A stretch of DNA of 64,000 nucleotides from NCBI RefSeq assembly GCF_026240635.1, contig NZ_CP110848.1:2172501-2236500 (forward strand), in the 5' to 3' direction. The notes beneath the pieces are model-generated. The model was given only the letters and a program-made list of their open reading frames with translations. It ran no database searches and was not told the origin of the DNA. Position numbers and translations under genes: made by a program. Positions 54,945-64,000 of this stretch are shown one piece after another. The stretch is from Trichothermofontia sichuanensis B231. Its GTDB lineage: Bacteria > Cyanobacteriota > Cyanobacteriia > B231. Each line of letters opens with the position of its first letter. Positions within the stretch are counted from its first letter, which is position 1.

Positions 54945-55610
54945 TTACAAGCTATGCCGAGCTATTGATGTCCGCGTCTCGTAGGTGGCGGGTGGCAAGG
55001 CCAGAAACTTATGGGGGGAGAGGCGCTGTGCTGGGGGGCGGGCAGTTTTAGGGAGTGAACGAGGACGGGCTTTATTTTTTTTTAGGCGCTTATAGGTAGA
55101 ACCCAGCCAATCACTCAGACTATGGCTCATGGCTCCGATTTCTAGACCAATGAACAGCGCGATCGCTTCTAGGGGATGCTGTTGCAGCGTCGTCAGGTAA
55201 GCATGGGTAATGCCGGCTAATTGTTGCCGGAGCAGGGCTTGCCAGTATTGGGTGCCGACAAAGTATTGATAGGCGAGCGCCCACAGGGTGAGACCCACTA
55301 GCCCCATAATGGCCACACAGCCCATGAGATAGGCCAACCGCAAGAGGGTACCAATCAGGAAGCCGTGGGTCCAAATCGCGCGATGGCGCAGACTTTTTTG
55401 GTACGGCAACCAGAGCCACCGCAGCCAACCCCAACGTTTATACTGGCGCGATCGCGTATCCAGATCGGGGCCAAACATGAGACCGCTAAACAGGAATCCC
55501 CCGGCAACCAGGAGGGTCAGGTTGCCACTGCGGGTTACGCCCAGGGTAAAGCCGACGATGAACGGCAAACTCCAGAGGGTAATGCGATCGTGGGTTTGAC
55601 CTAGGGACAT
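54945..55610 (-). CDS. DUF2227 family membrane protein (putative metal-binding)
   Basis: The start ATG 55610 gives MSLGQTHDRITLWSLPFIVG, the standard start of DUF2227 proteins. FGPDLDTRSRQYKRWGWLRWLW and SLRHRAIWTHGFLIG carry the conserved Asp/His residues thought to bind metal. Two further hydrophobic segments and EIGAMSHSLSDWLGS follow. Function is unknown. The C-terminal 45 residues (KKNKARPRSLPK...) come after a run of nine A/T bases and may be a recent extension. The 3' end lies 55 bp from the Uma2 pseudogene. Confidence 0.8.
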   Translation of the reverse strand: MSLGQTHDRITLWSLPFIVGFTLGVTRSGNLTLLVAGGFLFSGLMFGPDLDTRSRQYKRWGWLRWLWLPYQKSLRHRAIWTHGFLIGTLLRLAYLMGCVAIMGLVGLTLWALAYQYFVGTQYWQALLRQQLAGITHAYLTTLQQHPLEAIALFIGLEIGAMSHSLSDWLGSTYKRLKKNKARPRSLPKTARPPAQRLSPHKFLALPPATYETRTSIARHSL

Positions 55611-55723
55611 AGGAACACTCAGCCATTTGCTGCCGCTATCATAACGCCAACTTTTTGAATTGCGGTATGATTCGGGTGCTAAGGTTTGCTACAATGACTT
55701 AGCGCAAGCGACGTTACGCAAGC

Positions 55724-55795
55724 GGGCGATTAGCTCAGCGGTAGAGCGCCTGCCTTACAAGCAGGATGCCACTGGTTCAAATCCAGTATCGCCCA
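55724..55795 (+). tRNA. tRNA-Val (anticodon TAC)
   Basis: The acceptor stem GGGCGAT pairs with ATCGCCC and the discriminator is A. D-arm GCTC-AGCGGTA-GAGC, anticodon stem CCTGC/GCAGG with loop CTTACAA (anticodon TAC), and T-arm ACTGG-TTCAAAT-CCAGT are all present. CCA is not encoded. Confidence 0.95.
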
Positions 55796-55929
55796 TCTCC
55801 TCAAACTGGCCCCAGCCAGCCAGATGCTCGGCCCTGCGACTTCTGAAATGAGCCACAAGAATGGTATTACACTAAAAACGCAGGTATCCCTACTGTCTCA
55901 CTGCTGCTGGCTGACGACCCACTGCCCCT

Positions 55930-58755
55930 ATGCAACCCACCGACCCCAACAAATTTACTGATAAGGCCTGGGAGGCGATCGTCCAATCCCAGGATATCGC
56001 CCGCCATTACCGCCAACGCCAGCTAGAGGTTGAACACCTGATCCTGGCCCTGCTGGATCAGGAAGATGGTCTAGCGGACAAAATTCTGGTCAAGGCTGAG
56101 CAGGACCCTGCCAAGTGGCAACAACAACTAGAAGCCTTTGCTCAACGTCAACCCAAGGTGATGGGGGAAACCACAGAACTCTACTTGGGCCGGGGGCTGG
56201 ATATCTTACTCGATCGCGCCGAATTGGCCCGCAAGGCCCTCCACGATGAATATATTTCGGTTGAACATTTGCTGCTGGCCTTAGGGGAAGACGATCGCAT
56301 CGGTCGTCGCCTCTTCAAAACCTTTAATCTTGAACAAAAGCCCCTGGAACTGGCGATTCGGGGCCTACGGGGCAGTCAGAAGGTCACCGACCAAAGTCCT
56401 GAAAACCGCTACGCTGCTCTGGAAAAATATGGACGGGATCTCACGGAACTGGCCCGGGCGGGAAAGCTAGACCCGGTGATTGGCCGTGATGAAGAAATCC
56501 GGCGGGTGGTGCAGGTCCTCTCGCGGCGCACCAAGAATAATCCCGTCTTGATTGGCGAACCGGGGGTGGGGAAGACGGCGATCGCCGAAGGCTTAGCCCA
56601 GCGCATTGTGAATGGGGATGTGCCGGAATCCCTAAAGGGACGACGGTTGATCTCCTTGGACATGGGGTCACTGATTGCTGGGGCAAAGTATCGGGGCGAA
56701 TTCGAGGATCGGCTGCGGGCAGTACTGCACGAAGTAACCCACTCAGACGGTCAGATTGTCCTGTTTATCGATGAACTGCATACGGTCGTTGGGGCTGGGG
56801 CGGCGCAGGGAACGATGGATGCCGGGAATTTACTCAAACCGATTCTGGCACGGGGCGAGTTGCGGTGTATTGGGGCCAGCACCTTGGATGAGTACCGCAA
56901 ATATATTGAAAAGGATGCCGCCCTAGAACGGCGTTTCCAACAGGTGATGGTAAACCAGCCCAGCGTTGAGGACACCATTTCTATCCTGCGGGGGTTGAAG
57001 GATCGCTATGAAGTACACCACGGCGTGAAAATTACCGACTCGGCATTGGTGAGTGCCGCTACCCTGTCCAACCGCTATATTTCCGATCGCTTTCTCCCTG
57101 ACAAGGCGATTGATCTCGTTGATGAAGCTGCCGCCAAGCTCAAGATGGAAATCACCTCCAAGCCCACGGAGTTGGAAACCCTCGATCGCCGCCTAATGCA
57201 ATTGGAAATGGAAAAGCGATCGTTGGAGGGAGAGCAAGCCGGGGTGGCTCGGACCTTTGGTACTTCCCAGGATCGGTTGGAACGGATCGCTCAGGAAATT
57301 GCCGAGCTGCAAGTCCGGCAACAGAAACTTAATGCCCAGTGGGAAAGTGAAAAACACCTGCTCGAAGAGATTAACCAACTGAAAAAGCAAGAGGATCAAT
57401 TAAAAGTCCAAATTGAGCAGGCGGAACGGGATTACGACCTGAATAAGGCTGCCCAGTTGAAATATGGCCAACTGGAAAATATTCAGCGCGATCGCGAAGC
57501 GAAGGAAAGCCAATTACAGGATCTGCAAACCCAGGGGACCAGTCTGTTACGGGAACAGGTGACCGAGGCCGATATTGCCGAAATCGTTGAAAAATGGACC
57601 GGGATTCCCGTCAGCCGCCTGTTGCAATCGGAACGCCAAAAATTACTGCAATTGGAGGCGTACCTGCACCAACGGGTCATTGGGCAAGAGGAAGCGGTCT
57701 CCGCCGTGGCCGCCGCCATTCGCCGGGCGCGATCGGGGATGAAAGATCCCGGTCGTCCGATCGGTTCCTTCCTATTCATGGGGCCGACGGGCGTTGGGAA
57801 AACGGAACTGGCGCGGGCATTAGCCCAAGCCCTCTTTGACACTGAAGACTCCCTAGTGCGGATCGATATGTCCGAGTACATGGAAAAACACGCGATCTCG
57901 CGGTTGATCGGCGCCCCACCGGGCTATGTCGGCTATGACGAAGGCGGGCAACTCTCGGAGGCGATTCGACGGCATCCCTACGCCGTGGTCCTGCTGGATG
58001 AGGTGGAAAAGGCCCACCCGGACGTGTTTAACATCCTGCTGCAAGTGCTCGATGATGGGCGCATTACCGATTCCCAGGGCCGGACGATCGACTTCCGTAA
58101 TACCGTCATCGTCATGACCAGCAACATCGGCTCCCAGTATGTGCTGGATATGGTTGAGGTGCCCAACCAGCTTAACGCCGCTCTACGCAACGAAGGCTTA
58201 ACCCTGGCAGAGGTGTCCGGAGAAGTGGCCTTTGACTGGCTAGCCCGGATTGTGGAAAAACGCCTAGCCCAGCGTTTCCGTGACCAGATCCTGCGCACCA
58301 CGAAACTGGAAACGCTCACCGGGAACACCCTACTAGACCAATTCCTCACCTACCTGCAACATCGGGTTACCGATGCCCTGCGCAGTCACTTCCGCCCCGA
58401 ATTCCTCAACCGGGTGGATGATATCATCCACTTCCATACCCTGTCCAAGCAGGAACTCCGCCAGATTGTCAATATCCAGGTGCGTCGCATTGAACGGTTG
58501 CTCACTGATCAGAAAATTAGGCTAGAACTGACTGATGCAGCCCTCACCTACATCGCTGATGTGGGCTACGATCCGGTCTACGGTGCCCGTCCCCTCAAGC
58601 GTGCCCTGCAACGAGAACTCGAAAATGTTTTAGCGATGAAACTGCTGGAAGAGACCTTTGAAGAAGGTGACACGATCGTCGTCGATGCGCCGGATGGCCA
58701 CGGTCTTCAGTTTACCCATAAGGAAGACCAACCTCAGCCCATAGCAACTCCGTAG
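55930..58755 (+). CDS. clpB: ATP-dependent chaperone ClpB
   Basis: This Hsp100 disaggregase works with DnaK to recover aggregated proteins. It has an N-domain ([16 protein letters not shown]) and AAA1 with Walker [10 protein letters not shown] and Walker B LFIDELHT. The coiled-coil M-domain spans residues about 415-540. AAA2 has Walker [10 protein letters not shown], Walker B VLLDEVEK and sensor NIGSQ, and the C-terminal [17 protein letters not shown] is present. Length is 941 residues against about 870 normally. The excess is an insert of roughly 50 residues between NIGSQ (about 736) and FRPEFLNR (about 821). No CIRCE site is visible upstream. The gene follows tRNA-Val by 134 bp. Confidence 0.95.
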   Translation: MQPTDPNKFTDKAWEAIVQSQDIARHYRQRQLEVEHLILALLDQEDGLADKILVKAEQDPAKWQQQLEAFAQRQPKVMGETTELYLGRGLDILLDRAELARKALHDEYISVEHLLLALGEDDRIGRRLFKTFNLEQKPLELAIRGLRGSQKVTDQSPENRYAALEKYGRDLTELARAGKLDPVIGRDEEIRRVVQVLSRRTKNNPVLIGEPGVGKTAIAEGLAQRIVNGDVPESLKGRRLISLDMGSLIAGAKYRGEFEDRLRAVLHEVTHSDGQIVLFIDELHTVVGAGAAQGTMDAGNLLKPILARGELRCIGASTLDEYRKYIEKDAALERRFQQVMVNQPSVEDTISILRGLKDRYEVHHGVKITDSALVSAATLSNRYISDRFLPDKAIDLVDEAAAKLKMEITSKPTELETLDRRLMQLEMEKRSLEGEQAGVARTFGTSQDRLERIAQEIAELQVRQQKLNAQWESEKHLLEEINQLKKQEDQLKVQIEQAERDYDLNKAAQLKYGQLENIQRDREAKESQLQDLQTQGTSLLREQVTEADIAEIVEKWTGIPVSRLLQSERQKLLQLEAYLHQRVIGQEEAVSAVAAAIRRARSGMKDPGRPIGSFLFMGPTGVGKTELARALAQALFDTEDSLVRIDMSEYMEKHAISRLIGAPPGYVGYDEGGQLSEAIRRHPYAVVLLDEVEKAHPDVFNILLQVLDDGRITDSQGRTIDFRNTVIVMTSNIGSQYVLDMVEVPNQLNAALRNEGLTLAEVSGEVAFDWLARIVEKRLAQRFRDQILRTTKLETLTGNTLLDQFLTYLQHRVTDALRSHFRPEFLNRVDDIIHFHTLSKQELRQIVNIQVRRIERLLTDQKIRLELTDAALTYIADVGYDPVYGARPLKRALQRELENVLAMKLLEETFEEGDTIVVDAPDGHGLQFTHKEDQPQPIATP

Positions 58756-59140
58756 TTCTTCCGTAGTTTTGCGGGTACTAACCGCTATTCTCCTAGGAAG
58801 ATCAGCCCTGACCTGTAGTGACTCCATATTTATGCGGAGGATGTCAATCCTGATTTGACGAAGATAGGAGCGGCATTCCCCATAGAAATACGGATTTTCC
58901 CCTTGCTACACTGAATTCATAGTTGAATAATAAAAACCGCTGTCCATTGAACAGATGTTGACACCGTGGTGGAAGGGGTCCCGCTGCTCGGCCATCGCTG
59001 CAACTGCGGCGGTTAAACGGGGCAACCTGATCGAAGATAGTTCAGCGTCCCAGACCGCTAGCTGGCTCATCGTGTGGGTTGATGCAGTGGTGAATGCTCG
59101 AAGTCCCCAAAAGAGAATCCTTCAGATATAAGATACGCCT
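58756..59140. other. Intergenic region between clpB and the histidine kinase gene
   Basis: 58756-59140 shows no repeat family member and no protein-like frame. An A+T-rich stretch at 58910-58950 (TTGCTACACTGAATTCATAG) could hold a promoter for the kinase gene, but I see no conserved operator. Confidence 0.4.
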
Positions 59141-60991
59141 GTGGACGATCACGAGAGTATGCACAGAGACTTGACCCTTCAACGGCAGATTGAACGGGAA
59201 CGCTTGATTGTGGCGATCGCCCGCCGCCTGCGCCAGGATCTTGATTTAGATACGATTCTCAATACGACCGTTACTGAAGTTCGGCAGTTTTTACGCAGCG
59301 ATCGGGTCGTGCTCTATCAATTTGAGCCGAATTGGAGTGGCCGGGTTGTGGTGGAATCGGTGGATCCCCGCTGGATGTCGCTGCTGAATCAACTTATCCA
59401 TGATCCTTGTTTTGGGGCTGCCCAAGCTGTCGCCTACCGTCATGGGCGGGTGTCGGTGATTGAAAACGTGGAAGCAGGGATAGTGAAACCCTGTCATGCT
59501 GAACTCCTGCGCCAATTTCAGGTACGGGCCAACCTGGTGGTTCCGATTTTGCAGGGGCAGCGCCTCTGGGGATTACTTATTGCCCACCAGTGTGATGCGC
59601 CCAGGGTGTGGGAAGTGCTAGAAGTGAATCTGCTCAAACAATTAGCGGAGCAGGTGGGGGTCGCCATCAAACATGCAGAACTGTTTCAACAGGTGAATCG
59701 CTTGGCAGCTAGCCTGGAGCAACAGGTGCAGGAACGGACAGCCCAATTACAAATGGCCCTCAACTTTCAGCAAACGCTGCAACGCATCACTGCCAAAATT
59801 CGAGAAAGTCTCGACGAGGACCATATTCTACAAACGGTGGTGCAGGAACTGGGGCAGGTCCTAGGGGTAGACTGTTGTGATGTGGCCATGTTTGATGCTA
59901 ATCAAACTGAATTAACTATTTGCTATGAGTATGCCCCCGATTTTCCTTCTGCCCACCATCGCACCACGCAAAAAGCTGATTTGGGTGACCTTTATTCGCA
60001 GCTATTGCAAGGCCAAATCTTGCAATTTTGTACCTTGGAATTAGACGGGAAACGCCCCATCCCCGCTCGGACTGCGGTCCTAGCCTGTCCGATCGCGGAT
60101 GAGACCAAAATCCTGGGTGATCTGTGGTTGTACCAGCAAGATACAGAAGGGTTTTCTGAAGCGAAGGTACAATTGGTGCGCCAGGTGGCCAACCAGTGTG
60201 CGATCGCCCTGCGGCAGTCACGTCTCCATCAAGCGGCCCAAGCCCAAGTCCATGAACTGGAGCGTCTCGATCGCCTGAAGGATGATTTTCTCAGTCGGGT
60301 TTCCCATGAACTGCGATCGCCGATCGCCAATATCAAAATGTCGGCGGAAGTGCTGGCTATGCTCATGGCCAATAGCTCCCTCACGCCGGAAAAGGCAAGT
60401 CGTTATCTGAAAATTCTCAACGATGAATGTGAACGGGAGATGAGCCTCATTAACGATCTCCTGGATCTGACGCGGCTGGAGGCGGGTAACCAGCGCCCTT
60501 CGCTGACCCTGATTCGCCTACAGGACTGGATTCCCCACCTGGTTGAACCCTTTTACCTCCGCACCCAGCAAAATCAGCAAACACTCGTGATCACCCTTGC
60601 TCCTAATTTGCCTGACCTGGTTTCGGATCTATCCAGTTTGGGCCGAATTCTAACAGAGTTGCTCAATAATGCGTGTAAATACACCCCTGCTGGGGGCACA
60701 ATTAGCGTAGCAGTTGGGCAGCAGCAAGATGAGGTGCAGTTAAGTATCAGTAATAATGGGGTCGAAATCCCGTTGGAGGAGTTACCCCGGATTTTTGATA
60801 AGTTTTACCGTATTCCCAGCAGCAATCGCTGGCAGCATGGGGGAACGGGATTAGGATTAACCCTGGTGAAGGGATTAGCAGAACATCTGGGGGGCACGAT
60901 CCAGGCAAGCAGCGTGAATGATACCATCACCTTTACCGTTACACTCCCCTTACACCAGCCATCGCCTGTAGCTTCCCCGACCCCGTCCTAG
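59141..60991 (+). CDS. GAF-domain sensor histidine kinase, cyanobacteriochrome-like
   Basis: This 616-residue soluble kinase has GAF1 at residues about 35-180, with DPCF (88-91) and PCHAELLRQFQVRANLVVPI containing C118-H119. These match the DXCF motif and the canonical bilin-attaching Cys-His of cyanobacteriochromes. A coiled coil (LEQQVQERTAQLQ) leads to GAF2 at about 225-360. HisKA has phospho-acceptor H389 in FLSRVSHELRSP. HATPase contains NNACKYTPAGG, IFDKFYR and GGTGLGLTLVKGL. There is no transmembrane segment or receiver domain. A DXCF GAF implies a blue/green-type light sensor if the bilin attaches, which is inferred. The start is GTG 59141 or ATG 59159. No response regulator gene is adjacent. 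Confidence 0.88.
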   Translation: MDDHESMHRDLTLQRQIERERLIVAIARRLRQDLDLDTILNTTVTEVRQFLRSDRVVLYQFEPNWSGRVVVESVDPRWMSLLNQLIHDPCFGAAQAVAYRHGRVSVIENVEAGIVKPCHAELLRQFQVRANLVVPILQGQRLWGLLIAHQCDAPRVWEVLEVNLLKQLAEQVGVAIKHAELFQQVNRLAASLEQQVQERTAQLQMALNFQQTLQRITAKIRESLDEDHILQTVVQELGQVLGVDCCDVAMFDANQTELTICYEYAPDFPSAHHRTTQKADLGDLYSQLLQGQILQFCTLELDGKRPIPARTAVLACPIADETKILGDLWLYQQDTEGFSEAKVQLVRQVANQCAIALRQSRLHQAAQAQVHELERLDRLKDDFLSRVSHELRSPIANIKMSAEVLAMLMANSSLTPEKASRYLKILNDECEREMSLINDLLDLTRLEAGNQRPSLTLIRLQDWIPHLVEPFYLRTQQNQQTLVITLAPNLPDLVSDLSSLGRILTELLNNACKYTPAGGTISVAVGQQQDEVQLSISNNGVEIPLEELPRIFDKFYRIPSSNRWQHGGTGLGLTLVKGLAEHLGGTIQASSVNDTITFTVTLPLHQPSPVASPTPS

Positions 60992-61007
60992 CCTAATACA
61001 TTTAGGA

Positions 61008-61265
61008 GTGAGGATAGAGGAGTGAGAAGTGAGGAAAACTGAGTGACTAGAGCCTTTACCTTAATCATAAAGTACAGTTTTACCAGGGTAGGAGGGGTGC
61101 ACCCCGTTGGTGCGACCCTCACCCTAAATCCCTCTCCCGTTCTGGGAGAGGGACTTGCCAATCCGGCTCTCCTTCTCCCCATCCCCCCGCAAACAGGGGG
61201 TTAGGGGGGCTGGGAGAGAGGCTGGGGGTGAGGGTGCTGTTTCAGCCTAAATTGCAATGACTATA
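61008..61265. repeat. Composite repeat: family E, family B left end and family C right end
   Basis: 61008-61050 is family E inverted (TAGGAGTGAGGATAGAGG...). 61047 onward carries the family B terminus (AGCCTTTACCTTAATCATAAAG). The right end is the family C terminus (CCTAAATTGCAATGACTATA), with a G+C-rich middle. This is a recombinant or nested copy downstream of the kinase gene, and no gene is present in 60992-61328. Confidence 0.6.
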
Positions 61266-61328
61266 TCAGTCGACCAGGGGAGGAACTGTATCTTCTTCAT
61301 TAGGCATTGGAACGGAACATCTAAAAGT

Positions 61329-63593
61329 TTATTTAAAGTAAATCAACAGGTTTAGACCAGGAATGGTGCGGGATAATGTCCACAGCAACAGCGATAGGTA
61401 AAATAACCCTAGCGTCCATTGGTACCATACTAGGGCAGTGATTAAACCGGGCAGGTGCTCATCGCGCAGACGGATATCATTAAAACCGAACTTGAGTAAA
61501 TTATTAAAACTAAAATCGTAGTAATTCAACCAGTTCCACCGTCGTCCCCAGGGCAGGGGAGTATAGCGATCGCGGAAAAAGGGAAAGCGGGGAATAACTG
61601 GCAGACGGCCAATGAGTAACCGCAATTGCCGAAAACTGCTGTCTTCCACAAAATAGCTGGAGTCGATTAGATCATGATGGCGTCCTTGGCGATAGAGCCA
61701 AGCCGTCAACGCCATTGGCACCGGTACAATCAGCATTGCCAGACACAAGAGGGTTTGCCAGGGATAATCGGCGGTTTGAAAAATTGCACTTAACCCCCAA
61801 GCCATCAATGCAGCCCCCCCACCCATCACCCATAGCCCTTCCTCAAAGCTAGGGACGATCGGTGTTGGGTGCAAACGGCGGGCACGATCAATGACCCAGA
61901 ACAACACCCCAAAATAAGCAATCGCGCCAATACCCACCCCAAAGACTAACCCAAACTTCGTCCCATATCCACTTAAGCGCAATAGAATCGTCAAAATCAT
62001 CCAATCCCAGGCTTTACTAAACCAGGCACCGACGGTAATCGGGGGAGCAATTGTCACCCGATCGCGCACAGTTACATAGGTTGCCAAATCAATCCCTTGG
62101 AGAGAGAGCAACTCGGTAAAGCTATGAAATAACTGGGCCGATCGGGTTTGGACAATTAACTCAGCCTGTTGGGGCGAAAACCCTAGCTGGATCAACTTGT
62201 TTGGTGAAGCTGTATTCAGATTAACGCGAACAAGCTGTTGGGTTAACTGTTGCAGGCGCAGGCGTTGCGTTAAATACTCGATCGCATTGGCATCGCTGAT
62301 TTGCTCTAACTGTCGGAAGCGACGCACTAGGTTCCTTAAAACAGTCTCATTTCCCTGAAGTGTGGGTACTGAGAGCAATGGACCAATTTGACCCACATTT
62401 CCCAAAATTTTAGCATTATCTGACTCCAACTTGAGGCTCGAAACATTAATATAGCTGTGGGGTGAAAAGTCAGCATCACTAAAATCTATCGCATTCAATA
62501 ACGTCACACCGCGCAGGTTAATCGGTTGGCTAAAACTAGCTTCACGCAGATTTAATGATTGATTAAAAGTAGCATTTGTAAAAAAGAGCGACTTTAGAAA
62601 TTTGCCCTTGACCATCCCTGCGGTCGCCTGCCAGATGGATTGTGAAAAATCTGCATTGCCCTGCCACTGTCCCCGACTAAAATTAGCAGGTTGTTGAAAG
62701 GTTACCTGGTTGAAACTAGCTGTGGCTTCAAACTGACTACTCTGAAAGTTTACTTCACCCTGAAATTGAACTTGACTGAATCGAGCTTGATCAAAAAATA
62801 TACTATTCCGGAATCGGGCAATTTTTTGAAAACGAGCACCGATAAAGTTAGCAACTTTACTAAACCGTGTCCCTGACCAATCTGTTTCCTGTAAAAAGGT
62901 AACGCCCTTTGCCTGTACCGGTCCCAGGAAGAAGATATTACTAAAAGTCGTTATTCCCTGAAATTGAGTGTCCTGCAAGCGTAATAGCCCCTGGAAAACG
63001 GTAACTTGCGTTTCATTGTCTGGAGGACTACTCAATAACGATCGTGATAATTGTTGAAGTTGACTGAGTCGCCGTTGATCATAGCGAAGTTGAGCCTGGA
63101 CAGCGGGTGAAAATAGGGGCGATCGCTCCAAGCGATCGGGTGAGAGACGCACACTGAGTTGACTGAGATCAAACGCTCCCTGCACGATCGTGTGGGATAA
63201 GTCTAGCCCGATCGTCGGACTGGTTTGGGCTAACTGCGATCGCAGCAAAGTGTAAAACTGCTCCCGAAAAATAGCATTATCTGTCCCTAGATCGATCACC
63301 AGATTCTGCAGATCGATCGCCATATACCCTTCTACCCGTACCGGCTGTTTGAGGCGCTGTTCTAGCAACTCTACGGTTAGGGGAATGCGCTCAGCAGCCA
63401 GCGGTGCGGCAAGAGCCGGCTGCCCGCCTCCCCAAACCCCACCCATCAAACTGATCAGGAGAAGGACAATGCTGAATTGAACCAACCAGTCCAGCCAGCC
63501 TCCCCTAGGGATGACTCGGACTCCCTGGCAATGGCTGACCCTGGGACTGAGCACTGTGAATGGCTTGAATCTTCTGATTGAAATAGGCTTCAC
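61329..63593 (-). CDS. Pentapeptide-repeat membrane protein with helix-hairpin-helix motif
   Basis: The N-terminus has a signal/anchor (VQFSIVLLLISLMGGVWGGG). A region of about residues 60-200 is uncharacterised. Residues about 215-380 form a pentapeptide-repeat beta-helix of the A(D/N)FxxxxF type (ANFIGARFQ, VNFQSSQFE, ASFNQVTFQ, ANFSRGQWQ). Then comes a helix-hairpin-helix pair, VNLNTASPNKLIQLGFSPQQAELIV, like ComEA. At the C-terminus about five hydrophobic segments occur. This mix is unusual and no function is assigned. The 5' end overlaps the upstream TPR gene by up to 89 bp, suggesting translational coupling, and the exact start is uncertain. Confidence 0.75.
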   Translation of the reverse strand: MKPISIRRFKPFTVLSPRVSHCQGVRVIPRGGWLDWLVQFSIVLLLISLMGGVWGGGQPALAAPLAAERIPLTVELLEQRLKQPVRVEGYMAIDLQNLVIDLGTDNAIFREQFYTLLRSQLAQTSPTIGLDLSHTIVQGAFDLSQLSVRLSPDRLERSPLFSPAVQAQLRYDQRRLSQLQQLSRSLLSSPPDNETQVTVFQGLLRLQDTQFQGITTFSNIFFLGPVQAKGVTFLQETDWSGTRFSKVANFIGARFQKIARFRNSIFFDQARFSQVQFQGEVNFQSSQFEATASFNQVTFQQPANFSRGQWQGNADFSQSIWQATAGMVKGKFLKSLFFTNATFNQSLNLREASFSQPINLRGVTLLNAIDFSDADFSPHSYINVSSLKLESDNAKILGNVGQIGPLLSVPTLQGNETVLRNLVRRFRQLEQISDANAIEYLTQRLRLQQLTQQLVRVNLNTASPNKLIQLGFSPQQAELIVQTRSAQLFHSFTELLSLQGIDLATYVTVRDRVTIAPPITVGAWFSKAWDWMILTILLRLSGYGTKFGLVFGVGIGAIAYFGVLFWVIDRARRLHPTPIVPSFEEGLWVMGGGAALMAWGLSAIFQTADYPWQTLLCLAMLIVPVPMALTAWLYRQGRHHDLIDSSYFVEDSSFRQLRLLIGRLPVIPRFPFFRDRYTPLPWGRRWNWLNYYDFSFNNLLKFGFNDIRLRDEHLPGLITALVWYQWTLGLFYLSLLLWTLSRTIPGLNLLIYFK

Positions 63594-64000
63594 GAAATTT
63601 GAGTTGCTGGGCTAGGGCTAAGCCCTGTTGAAATGCCCCGATCGCCTGGGGATAGGCCCGCAGATATAGCTGAATTTGGCCAATCTGATCGTAGGTATTC
63701 ATCATGCCATAGTAATCATAGGAGCGTTGTCCCACATCCAGTAAAACCTGGTACACTTGCAGCGCCGCATCCGGTTGATTTTGGCTTTGGTAAAGCAAGG
63801 CTAATTTATTTAAAGCATCACTGGCACGGGCAAATTGCTGTTGGGCAATCGCCCGTGTATAGGCATCTTGATAGCGCAAAGCGGCTGCTTCCAGTTGAGC
63901 CAGTGCCTGATGGCTATCCGCCAGTTCCACTAACCACCCCGGAATCGGTGCCAATTGCTGTTGGGATTGGGCCGTAGCAATCAATTCCTGTAAAACTGGA
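63505..64000 (-). CDS. TPR protein, 5' end beyond the window
   Basis: The minus-strand frame is open to the window edge (VLQELIATAQSQ...) and ends at 63505. It contains tetratricopeptide pairs of about 34-40 residues (SHQALAQLEAAALRYQDAYTRA; ALNKLALLYQSQNQPDAALQVY; DQIGQIQLYLRAYPQAIGAF). It is probably an operon partner of the pentapeptide protein, whose start lies within its last codons. Function unknown. Confidence 0.75.
   Translation of the reverse strand, partial: PVLQELIATAQSQQQLAPIPGWLVELADSHQALAQLEAAALRYQDAYTRAIAQQQFARASDALNKLALLYQSQNQPDAALQVYQVLLDVGQRSYDYYGMMNTYDQIGQIQLYLRAYPQAIGAFQQGLALAQQLKFREAYFNQKIQAIHSAQSQGQPLPGSPSHP

Overview
The window is cyanobacterial chromosome. Evidence: the HIP1-type octamer GCGATCGC and its GCGATC core occur throughout, and the gene content is cyanobacterial (DUF3493/LPA1-like protein, group 3 SigF-type sigma factor, BCD/PucC-type transporter, phytyl-phosphate kinase-like protein, PEP-CTERM protein, GvpL/F, hemagglutinin/CHAT pair, GAF histidine kinase with cyanobacteriochrome-type cysteines). 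Multi-domain signalling proteins and many dispersed repeats suggest a large-genome, probably filamentous species. I cannot name genus or species. There is no rRNA or CRISPR array and one tRNA, tRNA-Val(TAC).

Layout. 0-4 kb: end of a glycosyltransferase/TPR/propeller protein, a HEAT-repeat protein and a frameshifted PEP-CTERM protein. 4.3-17 kb, all minus: hrcA, an inositol-monophosphatase-family enzyme, a BCD-family transporter, a 1369-aa membrane protein, a lone Mn/Zn ABC permease, a response regulator-PP2C phosphatase and a SpoIID/LytB protein. 17.7-24.5 kb: DUF3493 protein, a dihydrofolate-reductase-family remnant, pfkA, gap1, a heptad-repeat coiled-coil protein and queA. 25-29.7 kb: an accessory island with a papain-like (C1) peptidase, a broken caspase/nSTAND/WD40 gene and a Trypco1 (CU044_2847-type) protein. 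29.8-34.2 kb: ftsY, a VTE6/DUF92-like kinase and rsmA. 34.2-41.9 kb: a CHAT-TPR protein behind a 1638-aa filamentous-hemagglutinin-type exoprotein. 42.5-49 kb: PIN protein plus DUF790 (Bax1-like) nuclease, a glycosyltransferase-like protein, and GvpL/F behind a duplicated 764-aa protein. 49.6-54.1 kb: sigF-type sigma factor, a GAP-family membrane protein with an amber codon, lipA and an AMIN-type amidase. 54.2-64 kb: a Uma2 pseudogene, DUF2227 protein, tRNA-Val, clpB, a hybrid GAF histidine kinase, a pentapeptide-repeat membrane protein and a TPR protein cut by the window edge.

The intergenic space is dominated by small non-autonomous repeats. The best defined (family A) is a 112-bp element present three times, each copy exactly 112 bp with imperfect terminal inverted repeats and 8-bp flanking duplications. 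One copy sits in the Uma2 gene, and removing it with one duplication restores the local reading frame. Families B and C have termini that begin and end with TA. Family D has ends like CCCTGGTTAACTGAC, and family E is a short motif. Some repeats form the ends of genes or lie in frame inside them. A separate pattern is perfect 14-18 bp tandem duplications next to genes.

The most system-like locus is 25.1-29.7 kb. Caspase-like proteases fused to nSTAND NTPases, together with Trypco1 domains, are known parts of bacterial conflict (immunity or programmed-death) systems. Here they lie beside a cytoplasmic papain-like peptidase, and the STAND protein has lost about half of its NTPase. The association with the C1 peptidase is my inference from neighbourhood only.
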